Assembly: GCF_900104575.1 (NCBI RefSeq)
Contig: NZ_LT629731.1
Location: 4,164,712 to 4,228,711 of the forward strand
Reading direction: 5' to 3'
Source of the DNA: Bacillus tuaregi
Lineage (GTDB): Bacteria > Bacillota > Bacilli > Bacillales > Cytobacillaceae
DNA length: 64,000 bases
Positions 60,779 through 64,000 of this stretch are shown here, piece after piece; position 1 is the stretch's first letter, and every line of letters starts with the position of its first letter. The notes under the pieces are model-generated. The model was given only the letters and a program-made list of their open reading frames with translations, was not told the DNA's origin and searched no databases. Position numbers and translations under genes: made by a program.

Positions 60779-61486
60779 CTAATAAATCTGACCAATTAAT
60801 AGAGCAACTGTTGACTCTATAGGAAATCCAAGTAACAATCCCGTTAATACATGCTCCCAATTCTTCTTTTGGGAACTGGCATAATCAAAGCCTTTTATGA
60901 AATAGGCTAATTCTAATTCATTGATTTCCAGTAGACTTTCTTCATCCTTTGGCGTAAGAAGATCATAGCCTATTCGGTCACTGTATAAACGATAGGAACT
61001 GACCAATTTGTTAAGATCAAAATATTTTTTAACTTCCCCTTGATTTGCCAATCCAATCTCGTAATCACCTGTCCAAATCTTACTTATTTCATAGCGAAGA
61101 CCGCTTTGCTTAACTTTATCAATCATCTCTTCAAGATCATTGATTTTAACGATAATAAAGCCTATCGGTTTTAATCCATTAGCAACTGTCTCAAAGAGTC
61201 GCATATTACTTCCTGCATATTCTCCATTTTCTAATAGAACGCCATATCCTCCACAGAACGTCAAGTTCATCCAGCTCACCATCGGCGAATGAAAAGGAAT
61301 GTTAATTCCCCTTGGATATTTATATCTGCATAACGAGTGGCCATTGCTCATAACTACCATTTCATGATTTTCCTTATAGTCTCTTCTGTAAAATCCCGAA
61401 AGTCCAAATCCTTGTTCATTTCGATACTTCCCTTTATAAGACTCCTTAGTTGTTGCCCATCCTTCTACTAAAATTAAACTTTTCAT
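60779..61486 (-). CDS. Unknown protein, 235 aa
   Basis: A soluble protein ('MKSLILVEGWATTKESYKGKY', 'HSLCRYKYPRGINIPFHSPMVSW', 'NELELAYFIKGFDYASSQKKNWEHVLTGLLLGFPIESTVALLIGQIY'). The C-terminal end is hydrophobic but too polar for a clear membrane helix. GGAGG precedes the ATG. No domain is recognised. Confidence 0.55.
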   Translation of the reverse strand: MKSLILVEGWATTKESYKGKYRNEQGFGLSGFYRRDYKENHEMVVMSNGHSLCRYKYPRGINIPFHSPMVSWMNLTFCGGYGVLLENGEYAGSNMRLFETVANGLKPIGFIIVKINDLEEMIDKVKQSGLRYEISKIWTGDYEIGLANQGEVKKYFDLNKLVSSYRLYSDRIGYDLLTPKDEESLLEINELELAYFIKGFDYASSQKKNWEHVLTGLLLGFPIESTVALLIGQIY

Positions 61487-61649
61487 ATTTTAGTTCCTCC
61501 TGCCTTTTCGAGTTGTTGTTTACATGTATTATATTAATATATTTATTTCATTTGGTCAATGAAATATTTTTTATTGCCTAAATAATATTAATGGAGTTTC
61601 CCTAACAACCACATTAAAAAGTTTTCTCACTATAAAATGCCATAAAAAA

Positions 61650-61671
61650 AGAACTGAGGATCACTCAGTTC
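61650..61671 (-). terminator. Terminator after the XRE regulator gene
   Basis: AGAACTGAG / CTCAGTTCT stem followed on the minus strand by TTTTTTTATGG. Confidence 0.8.
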
Positions 61672-61682
61672 TAAAGACATTC

Positions 61683-62441
61683 TTATAACGAGATTATATC
61701 TGATTTCTTAAATAGGACTGTTATGACATTTTTATTTTTCTGAACAATCCAATCTTGGTAATCAATAGGTAATGTTAAAATACCGCTTGGAAGGTCACGT
61801 AGCATTCCACCATAATTATAAATCGCATCCATTAATGCTTCTTCCCAATCTTTCAGATTAGAAATATGCTTCTTTACACTCTGATCAAATTCAATTGTAT
61901 ATGTTATATCCATTTCCTGGACATCGAACGTATTAACTCGAAATTGACTTTTTTGTTGCATTTCCCGAAACACATATAATTGTTTGAATATGGAAACCAG
62001 CTTATCCATACAGTCCGTTTCCTTTGCCAAACCATATTCAAAAATTCCATAGATCATTTTGATTAATTGTTCTTGCTCTTCCTTATTTATAAGTCTTTCA
62101 TTTTCCGAAAACTCACCTTGACACTCTGAGTCAATTGGAAGTTTAATCTTATGTAAATGTATCACATCATCAATGGAAAATACTGCATCCTGATCGTAGT
62201 CCCTAATAAGCGAACTATAGCCAAATGATTTAAAGACTTCATTTATATTAAGATTTAGGGCTTCACATAATTCACACACTATTTCAAAGCTCGGATTACT
62301 TTGCTTATTACCTTCAATTCGATTGATATACGAAGGGTTAATTTTACCATCCGTTTTTTCTGATAGCTCTTTTAATGTTAATTGTTGCCTATTTCGCTCT
62401 CGTTTAACAATATCGCTAAACATTCCATCTTGTTCAATCAT
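61683..62441 (-). CDS. XRE-family transcriptional regulator, 252 aa
   Basis: An N-terminal Cro/CI helix-turn-helix at about residues 10-66 ('RERNRQQLTLKELSEKTDG', 'INPSYINRIEGNKQSNPSFEIVCELCEALNLNINEVF'). The C-terminal 180 residues are not a known sensor and have no peptidase motif. It faces away from the primase-like gene across a 1.1-kb spacer. It could control the genes at this edge of the element. Confidence 0.8.
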   Translation of the reverse strand: MIEQDGMFSDIVKRERNRQQLTLKELSEKTDGKINPSYINRIEGNKQSNPSFEIVCELCEALNLNINEVFKSFGYSSLIRDYDQDAVFSIDDVIHLHKIKLPIDSECQGEFSENERLINKEEQEQLIKMIYGIFEYGLAKETDCMDKLVSIFKQLYVFREMQQKSQFRVNTFDVQEMDITYTIEFDQSVKKHISNLKDWEEALMDAIYNYGGMLRDLPSGILTLPIDYQDWIVQKNKNVITVLFKKSDIISL

Positions 62442-63491
62442 GCTGATGCTCCCTTCTTACATTAATAAGCACCATGAAAATGCCATGTCATAACTATAGA
62501 ATAACAAAACTAACCTTGAAACGTAACTGCAACATATACATTCAAATACATTGATGCAATTAAATTTTTCCAATGCCCGCAAATGATAACCTTTATGGAG
62601 TATCCTGGTCTTTTAAAAATAATAGTGCTTTGTTGAGTAAAAATTCAACTTGGTCAAAACATAAACCTATATATGCAACGCAAAAAAATTGATTGTTGCT
62701 GTCAAGCAATATTATCAAGGGTTTTGCGAGTAATTTCCTTGCAAACTCTATAAGGAACTATGCAATTTCGTTTGCGGCCGCAAAAGGTATTAAGTAGAAC
62801 CCTTCATAGTAGTTTCTATAGGTAACTGTCTTCAACCCTACAAGAATAAATTTTAATCATCGCTAACGCTCTGTGAAGCAATCTCTATGGGTGGTATGCG
62901 TACATTCATGTAAAACATAACACTGGGGTTAGCAAGCATCATGCTTATTATATAAGGGATTTTATGGAAATTTCATTACTGGCACTGTTGTAAATCTCCA
63001 CACCGTACTTCAAAAGCCCTTAAATGACAATGGTAATCACAAAGCGTTGCTTTGGTGTGAACTCTCCCTGTTCTTCCCAATATCCCCTTGGAAAACCATA
63101 TTCCGTAATGCATACAGGGGTATATTAAACAGCACAAACTACAAAGGGGAGGTAGTTTAAAATTTCTCTACAATATAAAACAATAATACAAATAACATTT
63201 GAAATAAGTTAATTTACCCCCTCCCCTCAGTCATTTGCAAAAGCCAAAATAGCATACTATCCTTCGAACTTTACATATTGCTGGTGATTTCAAAAGCGTC
63301 AGCTTTCCATTAAAATTTGCTTTACTGAAAGTGCAATCCATCCACATGAATACAACAAAATTCAATATACATTGATGAACTTACATTTATCCAAAATTCA
63401 CAAAGGGGAAGTTCTCTCTTTACAAATTTATAAGTAAAACCACAAATCGTTGCTCGAACACGATAGAGCAGGTTTGCTATATAGTTTCCTC
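62442..63491. other. 1.05-kb region without genes; possible control or origin region
   Basis: I found no supported coding frame on either strand. It holds a perfect 14-bp palindrome TTTGCGGCCGCAAA (62771-62784), many short AT-rich runs, and repeated TTGCAAA- or TGCAA-like words. It lies between divergent genes for an XRE regulator and a primase-like protein, a place where replication or copy-control sequences may lie, but no iteron set is obvious. Confidence 0.35.
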
Positions 63492-63519
63492 TTGACCTCT
63501 TGTATGATTAGGTTGTAAT
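63492..63519 (+). promoter_or_regulatory. Promoter of the primase-like gene
   Basis: TTGACC, 16 bp, TGTAAT, with AAGGAGG (63529) and the ATG at 63546 downstream. Confidence 0.65.
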
Positions 63520-63545
63520 CATTAATACAAGGAGGAGAATACAAA

Positions 63546-64000
63546 ATGCAACAGGAATTACGCAAATATATTCCAGATCAATTAAAAAAAAGGAACCAAT
63601 GGATTATCCTTAATGGGGAGAACGATTTACTTTCCAATCAAAAATCCCAAGAATCCTTGCAAAACAACACTCAATTAGAATTATTATCATTCGAAAAGGC
63701 CTGTAAAATTGCAGATTCAAACTCTTTAGATGTATTGGGGTTTGTTATGACAAAAGATGATCCATTTGTAGCTGTAATCATAAAAGATTGCCTAAATTAC
63801 CAAGGTGAATTAAACCAACTTGGTATGGAGATTACAAATCAGATTAACAGTTATACAGAATACGATAATGATAATCTTCAAATCATTTGTGAAGGAATAC
63901 TTCCGTCTGGCAATCAAAATAAGCCACTATATGGCATTGAACTCTTAGATAATGGAATCCTTTCACTAACAGGTGACGCTATGTATGGAAATTTACAAAT
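63546..64000 (+). CDS. Primase-like protein, N-terminal part (cut by window edge)
   Basis: The frame starts 'MQQELRKYIPDQLKKRNQWI' and continues with 'LLSFEKACKIADSNSLDVLG', 'FVMTKDDPFVAVIIKDC', 'INSYTEYDNDNLQIICEG' and 'LLDNGILSLTGDAMYGN', the order of blocks seen at the N-terminus of phage and plasmid primase-polymerases (NrS-1 type: '(N)QWV', 'GFVFTEDDPFVGIDLDDC', 'SYTEYSPSG.G.HI', 'F.TGN'). The usual DxD in the 'IDLDDC' block is replaced by 'VIIKDC', so this copy may lack primase activity. The 3' end lies outside the window. Confidence 0.7.
   Translation, partial: MQQELRKYIPDQLKKRNQWIILNGENDLLSNQKSQESLQNNTQLELLSFEKACKIADSNSLDVLGFVMTKDDPFVAVIIKDCLNYQGELNQLGMEITNQINSYTEYDNDNLQIICEGILPSGNQNKPLYGIELLDNGILSLTGDAMYGNLQ

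Noticed and set aside
1-64000. tRNA or rRNA genes
   Set aside because: I saw no cloverleaf-like GTTCRANYC blocks in convincing context and no rRNA-like sequence; a tRNA scan would be needed to exclude single tRNAs.

Overview
The window looks like accessory DNA of a low-GC Gram-positive bacterium of the Bacillaceae or a close relative. The signs are AT-rich sequence, strong AAGGAGG-type ribosome binding sites, S-layer (SLH) domains, a CsoR/CopZ/CopA copper set, a ComQXPA quorum-sensing cassette and Bacillus-type Tn7-like transposition genes. No rRNA, tRNA or CRISPR array was seen. Whether it is chromosome or plasmid cannot be told from the sequence; the primase-like gene and the recombinase near the right edge suit a mobile element.

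Layout. (1) 1-2.1 kb: a secreted protein, a truncated SLH protein and two tiny membrane proteins. (2) 2.39-18.34 kb: a copper/metal island between two identical 313-bp direct repeats (2074-2386 and 18343-18655). It holds a two-component system, a NusG-II protein, a Cys-rich copper-storage protein, CopA, CopZ, CsoR, a DUF1541 lipoprotein, a CcdA/DsbD-like membrane protein, a CueP-like gene read through an in-frame TGA, and an extra Lgt. Related ~0.55-kb elements with tandem 20-21-bp end repeats sit at 2.39-2.95, 16.45-16.98 and 17.80-18.34 kb. (3) 18.7-29.7 kb: a complete comQ-comX-comP-comA cassette beside an operon for a DUF2712-like secreted polypeptide and a three-permease ABC transporter. 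Both promoters carry a 40-bp inverted/direct repeat array with identical spacing that contains a ComA-box-like core. ComX (53 aa) and a broken comQ fragment were found by reading the sequence. (4) 29.7-37.7 kb: Tn7-like module I (tnsA-B-C, tniQ/tnsD, tnsE) with a damaged tnsA. (5) 37.7-50.2 kb: cargo that looks like a defence island: two small genes with homologous leaders, a HEPN-motif protein, a PD-(D/E)xK-like protein with a zinc-finger partner, an EVE-like protein, a GTPase, a tniQ remnant, an HNH-like protein and an ietAS-like AAA ATPase/subtilase pair. (6) 50.27-56.7 kb: Tn7-like module II (tnsA-B-C, tniQ), intact by reading frame. (7) 56.8-64 kb: a tyrosine recombinase with repeats upstream, two S23/Avd-type four-helix-bundle proteins, several unknown genes, an XRE regulator, a 1.1-kb stretch without genes, and the start of a primase-like gene cut by the window edge.

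How the parts may work together. In the copper island, CsoR operators lie at csoR and copA, and a second shared motif (TTTCTGCATAAAATCTC-like) lies upstream of the kinase gene and several other island genes, so the local two-component system probably runs its own regulon. In the quorum-sensing block, ComQ would prenylate ComX, ComP/ComA would sense it, and ComA would bind both arrays, making peptide and transporter production density-dependent. The two Tn7-like modules lie on either side of the defence-like cargo and probably brought it in, but I could not fix their ends from sequence alone.
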